59,178 nucleotides of DNA, from contig JADZEX010000097.1 in NCBI GenBank assembly GCA_020850355.1, forward strand, positions 1-59,178, written 5' to 3'. The position numbers and the translations under genes are program-made. Under the pieces are notes generated by a model. That model saw nothing but the letters and a program-made list of their open reading frames with translations. It did not search any database and was not told where the DNA came from. Of the stretch, positions 48,817-57,554 are shown one piece after another; position 1 is the first letter of the stretch, and each line of letters opens with the position of its first letter. The DNA comes from Fimbriimonadaceae bacterium (lineage in GTDB: Bacteria; Armatimonadota; UBA10988).

Positions 48817-49352
48817 GTGGCATTCTCCAGCGCGCCGAACGGCGGCACGGGCGCGGCGCGGTCGACCAGCGTCAGGGCCAGCGCGAGGCCCGCGGCGTCG
48901 GCCGTCAGGCCCACCAGGCGAGGCACCAGTGGCGCGTCGCCCGGGCGGCTGCGCAGCCACTCGTTGAGGGTTCGCGGCGAGAGGTTGACGACCCCCAGGC
49001 GCCCGCGCTGGGGATCGTCGGCGGCGGTCACCCAGACCATGTCCCAGGGCAGCCCGGCGGCGCTCAGCCTGGTGCCGATCAGCTTCTCGAGGCGCGGCTC
49101 CAGCCACTTCGGCCAGAACCGGCTGGCGAGCTTGCCGAGCAGGCCGCCGGTGCCGGCGAGGCGCAGCTCGTTGAAGGGCACCGCCAGCCGCAGGTGGCCG
49201 TCGACCGTTTCGAGGTGGGCGGTGGCGACCACCCGCAGCCGCGCCACCGCGGTGGTCAGCCGAAAGACGCCGCCGACGTACTCGATGCGGGGGTCCGACA
49301 GGTCGGCCAACAGGCGGTTCAGATCAGCGGCTGCCAGGCGCAAGGTGATCAT
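48813..49352 (-). CDS. Hypothetical protein (179 residues)
   Basis: No family recognised. It is beta-rich with alternating hydrophobic strands (F-R-L-T-T-A-V-A-R-L-R-V-V-A-T-A) and a conserved-looking W-P-K-W-L-E-P-R-L centre, vaguely like lipid-binding YceB/DUF2993-type sandwiches but without a signal peptide. It is first of a tightly overlapped set (this gene, 48568-48816, URO-D). No ribosome site is obvious. Confidence 0.5.
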   Translation of the reverse strand: MITLRLAAADLNRLLADLSDPRIEYVGGVFRLTTAVARLRVVATAHLETVDGHLRLAVPFNELRLAGTGGLLGKLASRFWPKWLEPRLEKLIGTRLSAAGLPWDMVWVTAADDPQRGRLGVVNLSPRTLNEWLRSRPGDAPLVPRLVGLTADAAGLALALTLVDRAAPVPPFGALENAT

Positions 49353-49422
49353 CGGCCAGCGGGTTCACCGCCCGCCGGCAGGGACCTTCGCGGCGACCTC
49401 GAATCGGCGCTCGGAGCACGGC

Positions 49423-50904
49423 ATGGCACGCCCGAACATCCTCTTCATCTTCACCGACCAACAGCGCTGGGACACCATCGGGGCGCTCGGCAACCCGATC
49501 ATCCGGACTCCCACGCTCGACCGGCTGTGCGCCGAGGGGACCGCCTTCACGAGCTGCTACACCCCCTCGCCGGTCTGCGTCTCGGCGCGCTGCAGTCTGG
49601 TCACCGGCCAGCCGCCGCACCGCACCGGCTGCGACGACAACCTGCCGATGCCGGCCGACCTGCCCAGCTTCATGGACTCCCTGTCGGCCGCCGGGTACCA
49701 GTGCCACGGGCTCGGCAAGATGCACTTCACGCCGCACCGCGACCGGCTGTGGGGCTTCGAGAGCCGGATCATCAGCGAGGAGGGGTACGGCGAGGGTGAC
49801 CAGTTCGTCGAGCATCTCAAGGCCAACGGCTACCAGCACGTCTACGACCCGCACGGCGTGCGCAGCGAGATGTACTATGTGCCGCAGCCGTCGCAGCTCC
49901 CGGCGCGGCTGCACCACACCGCCTGGTGCGCCGACCGCAGCCTCGAGTTCTTGGACCGCCGCGACCCCAGCCGGCCGTTCTTCCTGTGGACCAGCATCAT
50001 CAAGCCGCACCCGCCCTTCGAGAACCCGACGCCCTGGAACAAGCTTTACCGCGCCTCGGAGATGCCGCCACCGCGGCGTCCGCCCGGGTACCAGGGGCTG
50101 TGGACCTGGCAGAACCGCCACCAGAACCGCTACAAGTGGCGCGACCAGGGGATCGACGAGAACCTGGTGCGCTGCATCCGGGCGGCCTACTACGGCGCGA
50201 TCTCGTTCATCGACTACCAGGTCGGTCGGATCATCGCACAGTTGGAGGCCGGCGGCGAGCTGGACAACACGCTGATCGCTTTCAGCAGCGACCATGGCGA
50301 GCACCTCGGCGACTACGACTGCTTCGGCAAGCGCAGCTTCCTGGACACCGCCGCCCGCGTGCCGCTGCTGCTGCGCTGGCCCGGCCAGTTGGCGGCTGGC
50401 GGACGCTGCGACGCGCCAGCGACCTTGCTCGACCTGGCCCCAACCTTCTGCGCCGCGGCCGCGGCGGGTCCGCCAGCGGCCAACTTGCCCGGCGTCGATC
50501 TGCGCGACCTGGCGGCCGGCCGCTGCGAGCGCGACATGGTTGTCGGCCAACACCAGCACGCCGGACTGGCGACCTATGCCGCGGTGACCGCCCGGTGGAA
50601 GTACTTCCACAGCGTGCCCGACCGCCAGGACTACCTGTTCGACCGGCAGGCCGACCCCCACGAGCTGCACAACCTGGCCTACAGCCCAACCGGCCGCGCG
50701 GCCGCGCGGGCGATGCGGCAGCGCCTGACCGGCTACTTCCGCGACGAAGGTTACACCGCACCGCTCGACGGCGAGGGCTGGCGCGAGTTCCCGCCGCCGC
50801 GCGAGCTGCACGATCCCGACCAGGAACTGCTGTTCCAGGACTGGGGCGGCTCGGTCGACTTCAGCGCCCTGCCCGCCGGCTACCAGCGACCACCCGCAGT
50901 CTGA
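49423..50904 (+). CDS. Sulfatase-family hydrolase with atypical CxSxR active-site motif
   Basis: 493 residues from ATG 49423 (GGAG upstream), lacking a signal peptide. The alkaline-phosphatase-fold sulfatase layout is clear: F-T-D-Q-Q-R-W-D-T at the start, G-K-M-H-F-T-P-H-R, I-K-P-H-P-P-F, and F-S-S-D-H-G-E-H-L-G. The active-site motif is C52-V-S54-A-R56, with Ser where formylglycine enzymes normally need Pro or Ala. It may still be matured, or may belong to the phosphonate-monoesterase-like branch. It is divergent from the URO-D group. Confidence 0.85.
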   Translation: MARPNILFIFTDQQRWDTIGALGNPIIRTPTLDRLCAEGTAFTSCYTPSPVCVSARCSLVTGQPPHRTGCDDNLPMPADLPSFMDSLSAAGYQCHGLGKMHFTPHRDRLWGFESRIISEEGYGEGDQFVEHLKANGYQHVYDPHGVRSEMYYVPQPSQLPARLHHTAWCADRSLEFLDRRDPSRPFFLWTSIIKPHPPFENPTPWNKLYRASEMPPPRRPPGYQGLWTWQNRHQNRYKWRDQGIDENLVRCIRAAYYGAISFIDYQVGRIIAQLEAGGELDNTLIAFSSDHGEHLGDYDCFGKRSFLDTAARVPLLLRWPGQLAAGGRCDAPATLLDLAPTFCAAAAAGPPAANLPGVDLRDLAAGRCERDMVVGQHQHAGLATYAAVTARWKYFHSVPDRQDYLFDRQADPHELHNLAYSPTGRAAARAMRQRLTGYFRDEGYTAPLDGEGWREFPPPRELHDPDQELLFQDWGGSVDFSALPAGYQRPPAV

Positions 50905-51085
50905 CGACGGTGGTACGCGCCCGGATTGCCTCCAGCAGGCCAGCGCCCCATACTGACATCAGGCGGACGCGCCAGGCGCGCGGCCACGACATGCGGTTTT
51001 CGGCACGGTGGGAACACCGCCGGCCTCGAGTTGGTTCAGGTGCCTCCGACGGGCAGCCGCTGGCAAGCGGCCGGGAGATGTGGCA

Positions 51086-51601
51086 GTGACGAAGCGACTG
51101 TTTGGAACCGTAGCGGTGGCGCTAGCGCTGGTTGGCGTGGCGCTCGCGGCGGAGACCTCGGGCCTGCCGAAGGGCAGCGAGGTGCCGACGATTCACATCG
51201 ACGCCTTCAACGACAACCGCGGCGAGTTCTGCGTGACCTGCGAAGCGGGCCGCAAGCCGGCGGTGGTGGCTTTCGTGAGCAAGGCCGACGACGCCACCAA
51301 GAAGCTGATGGCCGCGCTCAACAAGTCGTTTGTCGACAACAAGTCGAAGCGGCTCTACGCCGGGATCATCATCCTCGGCAACGGCGACGCGGCGAAGACG
51401 CTGAAGGCCTATGCCCAGAACGCCAAGCTGACCATCCCGACCGCCCACGTGACGGCGGCGACCGATGAGATCAAGCAGTGGAAGCTGAACAGCAAGGTGG
51501 CCAGCACCACCTTCCTGATCGACGACCACAAGGTGCAGCGCAACGCCGCCAACCTGCCGGCGGCGCAAGTGGCGGCGGCGGTCAAGGCCATCATGGAGTA
51601 G
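51086..51601 (+). CDS. Secreted thioredoxin-like protein with CVTC motif, copy 1
   Basis: 171 residues from GTG 51086 (GGGAGATG upstream). The signal peptide is M-T-K-R-L-F-G-T-V-A-V-A-L-A. The conserved block F-N-D-N-R-G-E-F-C-V-T-C-E-A-G has a C-x-x-C and is followed by thioredoxin-like strands (P-A-V-V-A-F-V; I-I-I-L-G-N-G-D). It is probably a periplasmic redox or thiol protein. It lies just upstream of a close paralogue. Confidence 0.7.
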   Translation: MTKRLFGTVAVALALVGVALAAETSGLPKGSEVPTIHIDAFNDNRGEFCVTCEAGRKPAVVAFVSKADDATKKLMAALNKSFVDNKSKRLYAGIIILGNGDAAKTLKAYAQNAKLTIPTAHVTAATDEIKQWKLNSKVASTTFLIDDHKVQRNAANLPAAQVAAAVKAIME

Positions 51602-51675
51602 TCGACCGCGCCGAGTCTTCGGAAGCGGGAACGCATAGCCCGGCGGGCGGAGTCCGCCAAGTGGAGGAGAGGAAC

Positions 51676-52188
51676 GTGATCAAGCGACTGTTCGGGGCGG
51701 CTGCGGCGGCCCTGCTGGTGGTGGGTGTGGCGTACGCGGTGGAGTCCGGCCTGAGCCAGGGCTCCGAGGTCCCGACCATCCACATCGACGCCTTCAACGA
51801 CAACCGCGGCCAGTTCTGCGTGACCTGCGAAGCGGGCCGCAAGCCGGCGGTGGTGGCCTTCGTGACGCAGTGCAACGACGAGACCAAGGCGCTGCTCAGC
51901 GCGCTCGACAAGGCCTACACCGACAACCGCGAGAAGAAGCTCTTCGCGGGGGTCGTGATCCTTGGCAATGGCGACTGCGCCACGGCGCTCAAGTCGTACG
52001 TCGAGACCAACAAGCTGGCCGTGCCGACGGCACACGTCGCCGCGACCACCGATGAGATCAAGAAGTGGAAGCTGAACGACGAAGCCGCCAGCACGACCTT
52101 CTTCATCACCGGCCACAAGGTCCAGGCGAATGCCGCCAACCTCGCCGCCGGCAAGGTCGCGGAGCACGTCGGGCAGATCCTCGGCTGA
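51676..52188 (+). CDS. Secreted thioredoxin-like protein with CVTC motif, copy 2
   Basis: 170 residues from GTG 51676 with GGAGGAGAGGA upstream. It is a tandem duplicate of the preceding gene: the segment from S-E-V-P-T-I-H-I-D-A-F to C-V-T-C-E-A-G-R-K-P is identical except for E/Q. It gains Cys residues in F-V-T-Q-C-N-D and G-N-G-D-C-A that copy 1 lacks (there A/D), hinting at an extra disulfide or metal site. Confidence 0.75.
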   Translation: MIKRLFGAAAAALLVVGVAYAVESGLSQGSEVPTIHIDAFNDNRGQFCVTCEAGRKPAVVAFVTQCNDETKALLSALDKAYTDNREKKLFAGVVILGNGDCATALKSYVETNKLAVPTAHVAATTDEIKKWKLNDEAASTTFFITGHKVQANAANLAAGKVAEHVGQILG

Positions 52189-52211
52189 TCCAGCCGGTCG
52201 TCTGACCTGTT

Positions 52212-52246
52212 CCCGAGCCCTCCGGCCAGCGGCCGGGGGGCTCGGG
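52212..52246. terminator. 16-bp bidirectional terminator hairpin
   Basis: Arms 52212-52227 and 52231-52246 pair at all positions if one U-G wobble is allowed, around AGC. It lies between convergent genes (thioredoxin-like copy 2 and the GT39 gene). Confidence 0.65.
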
Positions 52247-52262
52247 CCGTTGGGGCGCCGCC

Positions 52263-53771
52263 TCAGCGCCGGTAGACCGCGATGTCCGGCAGGATGTAGT
52301 TCCAGTCGTGCCGCCGCGATCCCGGCCCGCCGACCACCCAGCCCGGCAGCAGCACGGCCTGGTTGCAGAACTCGGCCACCAGCGTGAACCCGGGCGGCGG
52401 TGCGAACCCGCCGCTCTCCGCGAGGTGCGTGCGGTTGACCACCAGCCAGCCCGCCTCTGCGGCCCGCGCCAGGTCGGGCTGCAACGGCCAGCGCCCGCTG
52501 GCCTGCGCCGCCATCGTCCGGGCGCCGCCGTTGTTGGGGTGCAGCGGCACCGACCAGAACCACGGCCCACCGTCGATGGCGACCGTCTCGCCGACGGGGA
52601 TTTGCTGGCGGCACCAGGTCGCCGCCTGGTCGCGCGCGTCCGGACGCGCCAACAGCGCGGCGTAAGCCCGCGCTGCCAGGGCGCTCTCAGCAGCCGCCAG
52701 CAGCAGCAGCGCCAGCACCACCCGCTGCCGCCGCGGGGGCGCCACAGCCGCGGGCAGCAGCGCCACGGTGACGCAGAGCGCTGGCAGCAGCGGCAGCCAG
52801 TAGCGCAGGAACAGCTCGCGCGTGCCCAGCAGACTGCCGCCGGCGAGCGCCAGCCAAAGCAGCAGCGGCCAGGCTGCCCGCTGGCGCGCCACGGCCGGGA
52901 CGGCCAGCAGGCTCAGCGCCGTGAACAGCCAGCCGGTCCCAGTCGGCAGGTTCTCTTTGAGGTGGAACCACCAACCGGGACCGACGCCCTGGTAGAGATT
53001 GGTCTCCCTGGGGTGGACCAGCAACTCGAAACGGATCTGCCCTGCCGCCAGCGGGTCAATCCACACAAAGGGGGAGGTCGCCACGAAGGTCAGGAGGGTG
53101 ACCGCACTCGCGGCGAGGGACGGCGCGGCGAGCCGCGCGGCGCGCCAGCCGGTCTGTTGGGACAGCGCCAACAGCAGGGGCAGCAGCACCAGCAGCCCAT
53201 TGTACTTGGTTCCCGCCGCCAGGCCGGCGGTCACCGCGCCGGCCAGCAACGGCCGCCAGGGCTGTTGGTCGGGCGGCGCTTGCGCCACCACCACCGCCGC
53301 CCAGAGGGTCAGGGCGACCCAACAGGCCAGCGCCGCATCGACCGTCGCGAAGTGCGCGTTGACCACCGCCAACGGCAGCACCGCCAAGAGCGCCGCGGCG
53401 CCCAGCCCAACCGCCGGACCGCCCAGACGCCGGCCCAACCGCCAGGTCGCGACGACCGCCAGCAGGCTCAGCGCCACGGTCAGCAGCCGGGCCGTGAGGT
53501 AGGCCGAGCCGAGGCTCCCGCCCGCCGCACCCGTCAGCGCCAAGACCAGGGCGGTGAGGTAGATCTGCGCCGACGGGTAGTTGAAGAAGTGCGGGTTGGC
53601 GTCGCCGGTCAGCACAATGCGCAGCGCCGTCTCGACGACCTGCCACTCGTCCGGGTGGTAGCTGTAACGATGCAGCTCCCCCGGCAGGGCCCAGTCGATG
53701 CCCAGCAGCCGCCCCACGGCGGCCAGCGCCAGCACCACCAGCGCGCCCTGCAGCTCGCGACGCGGGCTCAC
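52263..53771 (-). CDS. GT39/ArnT-like integral membrane glycosyltransferase
   Basis: 502 residues, mostly hydrophobic with ten or more predicted membrane helices. The first loop holds H-P-D-E-W-Q-V-V-E (an Asp-Glu pair as in PMT/GT39 family active sites) and the N-Y-P-S-A-Q-I-Y block. G-T-K-Y-N-G-L-L-V-L-L-P is another family marker. It would move sugars from a polyprenyl-phosphate donor outside the cytoplasm. The GTG at 53771 overlaps the stop of the upstream ceramidase-like gene. Confidence 0.8.
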   Translation of the reverse strand: MSPRRELQGALVVLALAAVGRLLGIDWALPGELHRYSYHPDEWQVVETALRIVLTGDANPHFFNYPSAQIYLTALVLALTGAAGGSLGSAYLTARLLTVALSLLAVVATWRLGRRLGGPAVGLGAAALLAVLPLAVVNAHFATVDAALACWVALTLWAAVVVAQAPPDQQPWRPLLAGAVTAGLAAGTKYNGLLVLLPLLLALSQQTGWRAARLAAPSLAASAVTLLTFVATSPFVWIDPLAAGQIRFELLVHPRETNLYQGVGPGWWFHLKENLPTGTGWLFTALSLLAVPAVARQRAAWPLLLWLALAGGSLLGTRELFLRYWLPLLPALCVTVALLPAAVAPPRRQRVVLALLLLAAAESALAARAYAALLARPDARDQAATWCRQQIPVGETVAIDGGPWFWSVPLHPNNGGARTMAAQASGRWPLQPDLARAAEAGWLVVNRTHLAESGGFAPPPGFTLVAEFCNQAVLLPGWVVGGPGSRRHDWNYILPDIAVYRR

Positions 53772-54985
53772 ACCGTCGCCTCCGTCCCCGCCTCGGCGGC
53801 CTGCTGCTGCAACGCGGCGGTCAACTGCCCGACCGCCGCCGCCCAGCGCTGCGCCGCGTCGACGGCAAACGGCAGCGGGGCGTGCCAGGCCGCCAACTCG
53901 GACAGCGGTTGCTGCGGCGTCGCCAGCAGGCCCAGCAGCCCGTTGACTCCGCTGGCGACGGCGGTCCGCGGACCATAGGCCGACGCCGCCCGCGCCAGTT
54001 CGGCCGCTCCGCCGCTGAGCAACCAGGGCGCCGCCACCAGACAGCCGTCGCCGATGCCGACGCCGGTCAGCGTGAACTCCCGCTCGTAGGCCTGCCCACG
54101 GAGCGCCGCGGCCCAGGCCTGACGCGCCAGCTCCAGTTCGCGATCGGCGCTCTGTCGGGCGCCCGTCGGCAGATCCTGCTCGACCTGATCCTCGGCGGCA
54201 GCCAGCCGCTCGGCAGCCTGCTCCTCGGCGGGCAAGTCGTAGGCCAGCGTCACCGTGGTCTGCTCCCAGGCCAGCCGCAGGTCACCCGCCGGCACCACCG
54301 CCTGCGCCGCGAGGTAGGTCTCGCCGGCCAGGCGGCGACCCTCTTGCAGCAGACCTGCTGGCTCGCGCGCGGCCGGTCGGTCGGCAGCGCCGCCCAACAC
54401 GCCGACGACGGCGCTACCGGGGTCGAGCCGCGCCAGCTCGCTCTCGACCACGCCGGCATAGCCAGCGCTCTGCTCGCGCACGGCTTCCACCGGCAGCCAG
54501 GGCAACTCACTCAAATGCAGCGCCGGGGCCCCACTCTCGGGCTCCAACCGCAGCACCGCGCCACCGCTCGGCAAGGGGCTCCACCCCGCACTGACGGGCT
54601 CGCGGTTGCGCGCAGCGTAGATCATCGCCGCGGCAATCTGCTCGATCAGGTATTCGACATACCCGGCCGGCCGCGCCGGCCAGCCCTGCCAGGTCGCCGC
54701 CAATGGTGCGGTCTGCACGCCACTGGGCACCACCAGCACCCGGCCCGGGGTCAGGCGGACCGCTTCCCAGGCCAACCGCCCGGCGGCCCGGACGAGATCC
54801 AGGTCGACGGCGTGCAGATCGACCTGCACCAGGGCGACCTGGCGGTACGTGTCGTCGAGGTAGAGCGCGCGGGCCCAGAGCGGGTCGCGTAACAGGCTGC
54901 ACCCGGGGTCGCGCGGCACGCGCCCGCCCCACGGCAGGTCCAGCCCGCCGGTCAGCGCAGTGGCGGCAGCTCCGGCCAGCAGCAT
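53768..54985 (-). CDS. Neutral ceramidase-like protein (divergent)
   Basis: 405 residues. The start (L-L-A-G-A-A-A-T-A-L-T), the early strand V-A-L-V-Q-V-D-L-H-A-V-D and the V-V-P-S-G-V-Q-T-A-P-L turn follow the layout of the neutral/alkaline ceramidase N-terminal domain family. In that family the turn usually reads H-T-H-S-G-P. Here those zinc-ligand histidines are absent, so catalytic activity is doubtful. AAGGTGA precedes the ATG. It is coupled to the membrane glycosyltransferase downstream. Confidence 0.5.
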   Translation of the reverse strand: MLLAGAAATALTGGLDLPWGGRVPRDPGCSLLRDPLWARALYLDDTYRQVALVQVDLHAVDLDLVRAAGRLAWEAVRLTPGRVLVVPSGVQTAPLAATWQGWPARPAGYVEYLIEQIAAAMIYAARNREPVSAGWSPLPSGGAVLRLEPESGAPALHLSELPWLPVEAVREQSAGYAGVVESELARLDPGSAVVGVLGGAADRPAAREPAGLLQEGRRLAGETYLAAQAVVPAGDLRLAWEQTTVTLAYDLPAEEQAAERLAAAEDQVEQDLPTGARQSADRELELARQAWAAALRGQAYEREFTLTGVGIGDGCLVAAPWLLSGGAAELARAASAYGPRTAVASGVNGLLGLLATPQQPLSELAAWHAPLPFAVDAAQRWAAAVGQLTAALQQQAAEAGTEATV

Positions 54986-55092
54986 CGCGTCACCTTGTCA
55001 CCGGCGACGCCGGCCGAGCCGCTACTACACCGCGCCGCCACCTGCTCCTGCCGGCCACCCCGACCCTGACCGGCGGCCAGCGGGCCAGCCGT

Positions 55093-55377
55093 TCAGAGCG
55101 CTGCCGCCGCCGGTGGCGCGGTCGGCGGCGGGCCAGCCGTCGGCAGCATCCGTGGCGGCGCGGGGCTGGCCAGCGCGGCGGCCGGCCGCCAGAGCGCCGC
55201 CACCGGCGGCCGCAACTGCAACAGCGACGCCGCCAGGCCCAACGACATCGCCAGCACCAAGCGCATCCAGATCCGCCGCGCGCGCTGCTGCCGCACTCGC
55301 CGCAGTTGCCCAATCGGCTGCGGCGGGTGCCAACTGGTCAAGCGGTACGCCCCGGCCGGCCCGAACGAAGCGCCCAT
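55093..55377 (-). CDS. Small single-pass membrane protein (hypothetical)
   Basis: 94 residues from ATG 55377 (GGAG upstream). A basic stretch (R-R-V-R-Q-Q-R-A-R-R-I-W) precedes one membrane helix (M-R-L-V-L-A-M-S-L-G-L-A-A) and a Pro/Ala-rich tail. No family is recognised. It lies 107 bp upstream of the ceramidase-like gene on the same strand. It may be real, but codon use alone cannot confirm it. Confidence 0.4.
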   Translation of the reverse strand: MGASFGPAGAYRLTSWHPPQPIGQLRRVRQQRARRIWMRLVLAMSLGLAASLLQLRPPVAALWRPAAALASPAPPRMLPTAGPPPTAPPAAAAL

Positions 55378-55424
55378 AGCCACCCGCTCCATCGTTTGGA
55401 GTCGCCAGCCCCAGAATCAGTTTG

Positions 55425-55444
55425 GCCGACCCCTGGGGGTCGGC
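55425..55444. terminator. Hairpin after the LOG-family gene
   Basis: GCCGACCCC pairs with GGGGTCGGC with only TG between (eight bp if a four-base loop is allowed), directly after the minus-strand LOG gene stop. Confidence 0.45.
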
Positions 55445-55445
55445 T

Positions 55446-56168
55446 TCACGATTCGGCGAGACCTTTCAGCCCCTCTGCTACCCGCCGCACCACGTCCTGC
55501 GGCGTGTCCACCAAGTGTAGCAGATCGACATCCTCGGGTGCAATAGTGCCCTGTTCGACCAACACCTCGCGCAGCCACTGCAGCAGACCCGACCAGAACC
55601 CGCTGCCAAACAGCACCACCGGGAAGTTCGAGATGGTCCGCGTCTGGACCAGCGTGAGGCTCTCGAACAGCTCGTCCAGCGTCCCGAAGCCGCCCGGGAA
55701 GATCACAAACGCCGACGAGTACTTCACAAACATGGTTTTGCGCACAAAGAAGTAGTGGTGGTCCAGGCTGAGATCCTGGTAGGGGTTTGCGGTCTGCTCG
55801 AAGGGGAGGTCGATGTTGAGCCCGACCGACAGCCCGCCGCCCTCGCTGGCGCCGCGGTTGCCCGCCTCCATGATCCCCGGTCCACCCCCAGTGATCACGG
55901 TGAAGCCGGCCTTGGCGAGCAGCCGGGCGGTCTCCTGCGCAGCGCTGTAGTAGGGATGCTCCGGCGCCAGCCGGGCCGACCCGAAGACGCTGACAGCCGG
56001 CCGGACGCGCGCCAGGCGTTCAAACCCCTCCACAAACTCGCCCATAATCCTGAAGACCCGCCAGGTGTCACTGTTGACAAACTCGGCGGACTGCGCGGAG
56101 GTGTCCAGCAGGCTCTGGTCGCCGCTGCCGCGGCGGCTGGGGCGGTAGCCGGTCAAGAGGCGGTTCAT
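55446..56168 (-). CDS. LOG-family nucleotide 5'-monophosphate phosphoribohydrolase (TIGR00730)
   Basis: 240 residues with the LOG/lysine-decarboxylase-like Rossmann signatures G-G-G-P-G-I-M-E-A-G-N-R-G-A and P-G-G-F-G-T-L-D-E-L-F-E. The second carries the catalytic Arg/Glu region (P-G-G-x-G-T-x-x-E). Members release free bases from nucleoside monophosphates (cytokinin activation in plants, nucleotide salvage in bacteria). The ATG overlaps the phosphoesterase stop (ATGA). Confidence 0.9.
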   Translation of the reverse strand: MNRLLTGYRPSRRGSGDQSLLDTSAQSAEFVNSDTWRVFRIMGEFVEGFERLARVRPAVSVFGSARLAPEHPYYSAAQETARLLAKAGFTVITGGGPGIMEAGNRGASEGGGLSVGLNIDLPFEQTANPYQDLSLDHHYFFVRKTMFVKYSSAFVIFPGGFGTLDELFESLTLVQTRTISNFPVVLFGSGFWSGLLQWLREVLVEQGTIAPEDVDLLHLVDTPQDVVRRVAEGLKGLAES

Positions 56169-56920
56169 CGACGTCGACTCTCCAAGGTCCAGGCCGCGCT
56201 GGGCGGCAGGCGGCGCAGCTCGCCGTCGACTCGCCGCAGCCGGCCGTCGGCGAACTCCAGGCGGACGACACTCACACTAACGCCGTGCGGGTGATTCTGG
56301 AAGATCCAGGTGCCGCCGACCTGGCGCGGTGGTTCCAGCCCGGTGTGGCTGTGACCGCCCAGGATGATCGCCGGCGCGGCGGCGGCGGCCAGTGCCTCGT
56401 CGCGCCGCAGGCCGAGGTGGCTGAGCACCACCGTCGGCAGCGCCGGGTCGCTGGCGGCCTGCAGCGCCGCGGCTGGTTCGGCGAACCAGGACGGCGAGAT
56501 CCAGCGCGCCCAGTGCCGCTCGCGGATCATCGGCACCAGCAGCCCGACCAGTCGCAGCCGGGCGCCCGGCGCCGGTTCGAGGTCCAGCCAGGCCTGCGTG
56601 CCGCCGTAGCCGGCCGGGCGCAGGTTGGCACACAGCACGGGGCACCGCGCGCGGCGCAGCTTGCAGCGCTGTGGCCAGGGTCGGAAGTGGTACTCGCGGT
56701 TGCCGAGGGTCAGGGCATCGTAGCCGGCGGCGGCCAGCAGGTCGTGCATCGCCTCGCCACCGAGCCGCCAGCCGACGTTGCCACAGACGACGGCGTCGCC
56801 GCTGTCGACCAGCACGGCCGGCGCGCACGCGGCCTTCAGCTCCCGCAGCCACGCCGCGCCGGCTGGGGTCAAATAGCCGTGCAGGTCGTTGGTCTGCAGC
56901 AGCGTGACCGTCACGGTCAA
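56165..56920 (-). CDS. 5'-nucleotidase-like metallophosphoesterase
   Basis: 251 residues. Metallophosphatase motifs in order are T-N-D-L-H-G (D, H), D-S-G-D, G-N-R-E (the usual G-N-H-E with His replaced by Arg), S-H-L-G and G-G-H-S-H-T-G. It resembles the UshA/YfkN N-terminal domain without the C-terminal substrate domain or a signal peptide, so it is a short cytoplasmic version. The TTG at 56920 overlaps the KdsC stop; a GTG at 56914 is an alternative. Confidence 0.8.
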   Translation of the reverse strand: MTVTVTLLQTNDLHGYLTPAGAAWLRELKAACAPAVLVDSGDAVVCGNVGWRLGGEAMHDLLAAAGYDALTLGNREYHFRPWPQRCKLRRARCPVLCANLRPAGYGGTQAWLDLEPAPGARLRLVGLLVPMIRERHWARWISPSWFAEPAAALQAASDPALPTVVLSHLGLRRDEALAAAAAPAIILGGHSHTGLEPPRQVGGTWIFQNHPHGVSVSVVRLEFADGRLRRVDGELRRLPPSAAWTLESRRR

Positions 56921-57528
56921 CTGCGGAAGCCGATCTTCGGGCTGCAGCTCTCTGCCGCGGTCGGCACCAGGCTGCCGTGCTCGGTCACGCCGCGCCGGGC
57001 GTAGTAGGCGTGCAGCACCTCGACCGTGCGTCCCTGCACTTCCAGGACGCGGTCGATCAGCTCGCGCACGGCGCCGCGGCCGCCCGGCAGGCTGAGGACC
57101 AGGTCGACTTTCTGGCGCACCAGCACCAGCGCGTCGGCCGGCGCCGCGCGCAGCCCGCAGAGGTCCATCGACGGCAGGTCCAGCAGGTCGTCGCCGACGT
57201 AGGCGCAGTCCGCCAGCGCGAGCCCCAGCCGCGCGGTGACCTCCCGCAGCTTGCTGCGCTTGTCGTTGATGTCCATGTGCAGCTCGGTGATGTCCCGCTC
57301 GGCCGCCCAGGCGGCCAGCGGGCGACCGGCCATCGCGGTGATCACCACGACCTGCCAACCCGCGGCCTGCGCCAGCCGCAGCCCGACGTCGTCGCGGGTG
57401 TGAAACTGCTTGTGCTCCTCGCCGCTGGCGCCGTAGCGCAGCCCGCCGTCGGTCAGCACCCCGTCGACATCAAGGACCAGCGCCCGGATCGACTGCATCC
57501 GGGCGGCCACTTCCTGCTGCTCCCGCAT
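56917..57528 (-). CDS. kdsC: 3-deoxy-D-manno-octulosonate 8-phosphate phosphatase-like HAD (KdsC)
   Basis: 203 residues. HAD motif I is L-D-V-D-G-V-L-T-D-G (nucleophile Asp20, acid Asp22). V-V-I-T-A is motif II-like, and Y-V-G-D-D-L-L-D-L is motif IV. Early G-E-E-H-K-Q-F-H-T-R-D and short length fit KdsC, which makes KDO for LPS, implying an outer membrane. A related phosphatase of the YrbI-like group cannot be excluded. GAGGA precedes the ATG. It starts an overlapping three-gene operon. Confidence 0.85.
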   Translation of the reverse strand: MREQQEVAARMQSIRALVLDVDGVLTDGGLRYGASGEEHKQFHTRDDVGLRLAQAAGWQVVVITAMAGRPLAAWAAERDITELHMDINDKRSKLREVTARLGLALADCAYVGDDLLDLPSMDLCGLRAAPADALVLVRQKVDLVLSLPGGRGAVRELIDRVLEVQGRTVEVLHAYYARRGVTEHGSLVPTAAESCSPKIGFRS

Positions 57529-57554
57529 CCTGCTTCCTCTCGCGCGGGCCGGGC

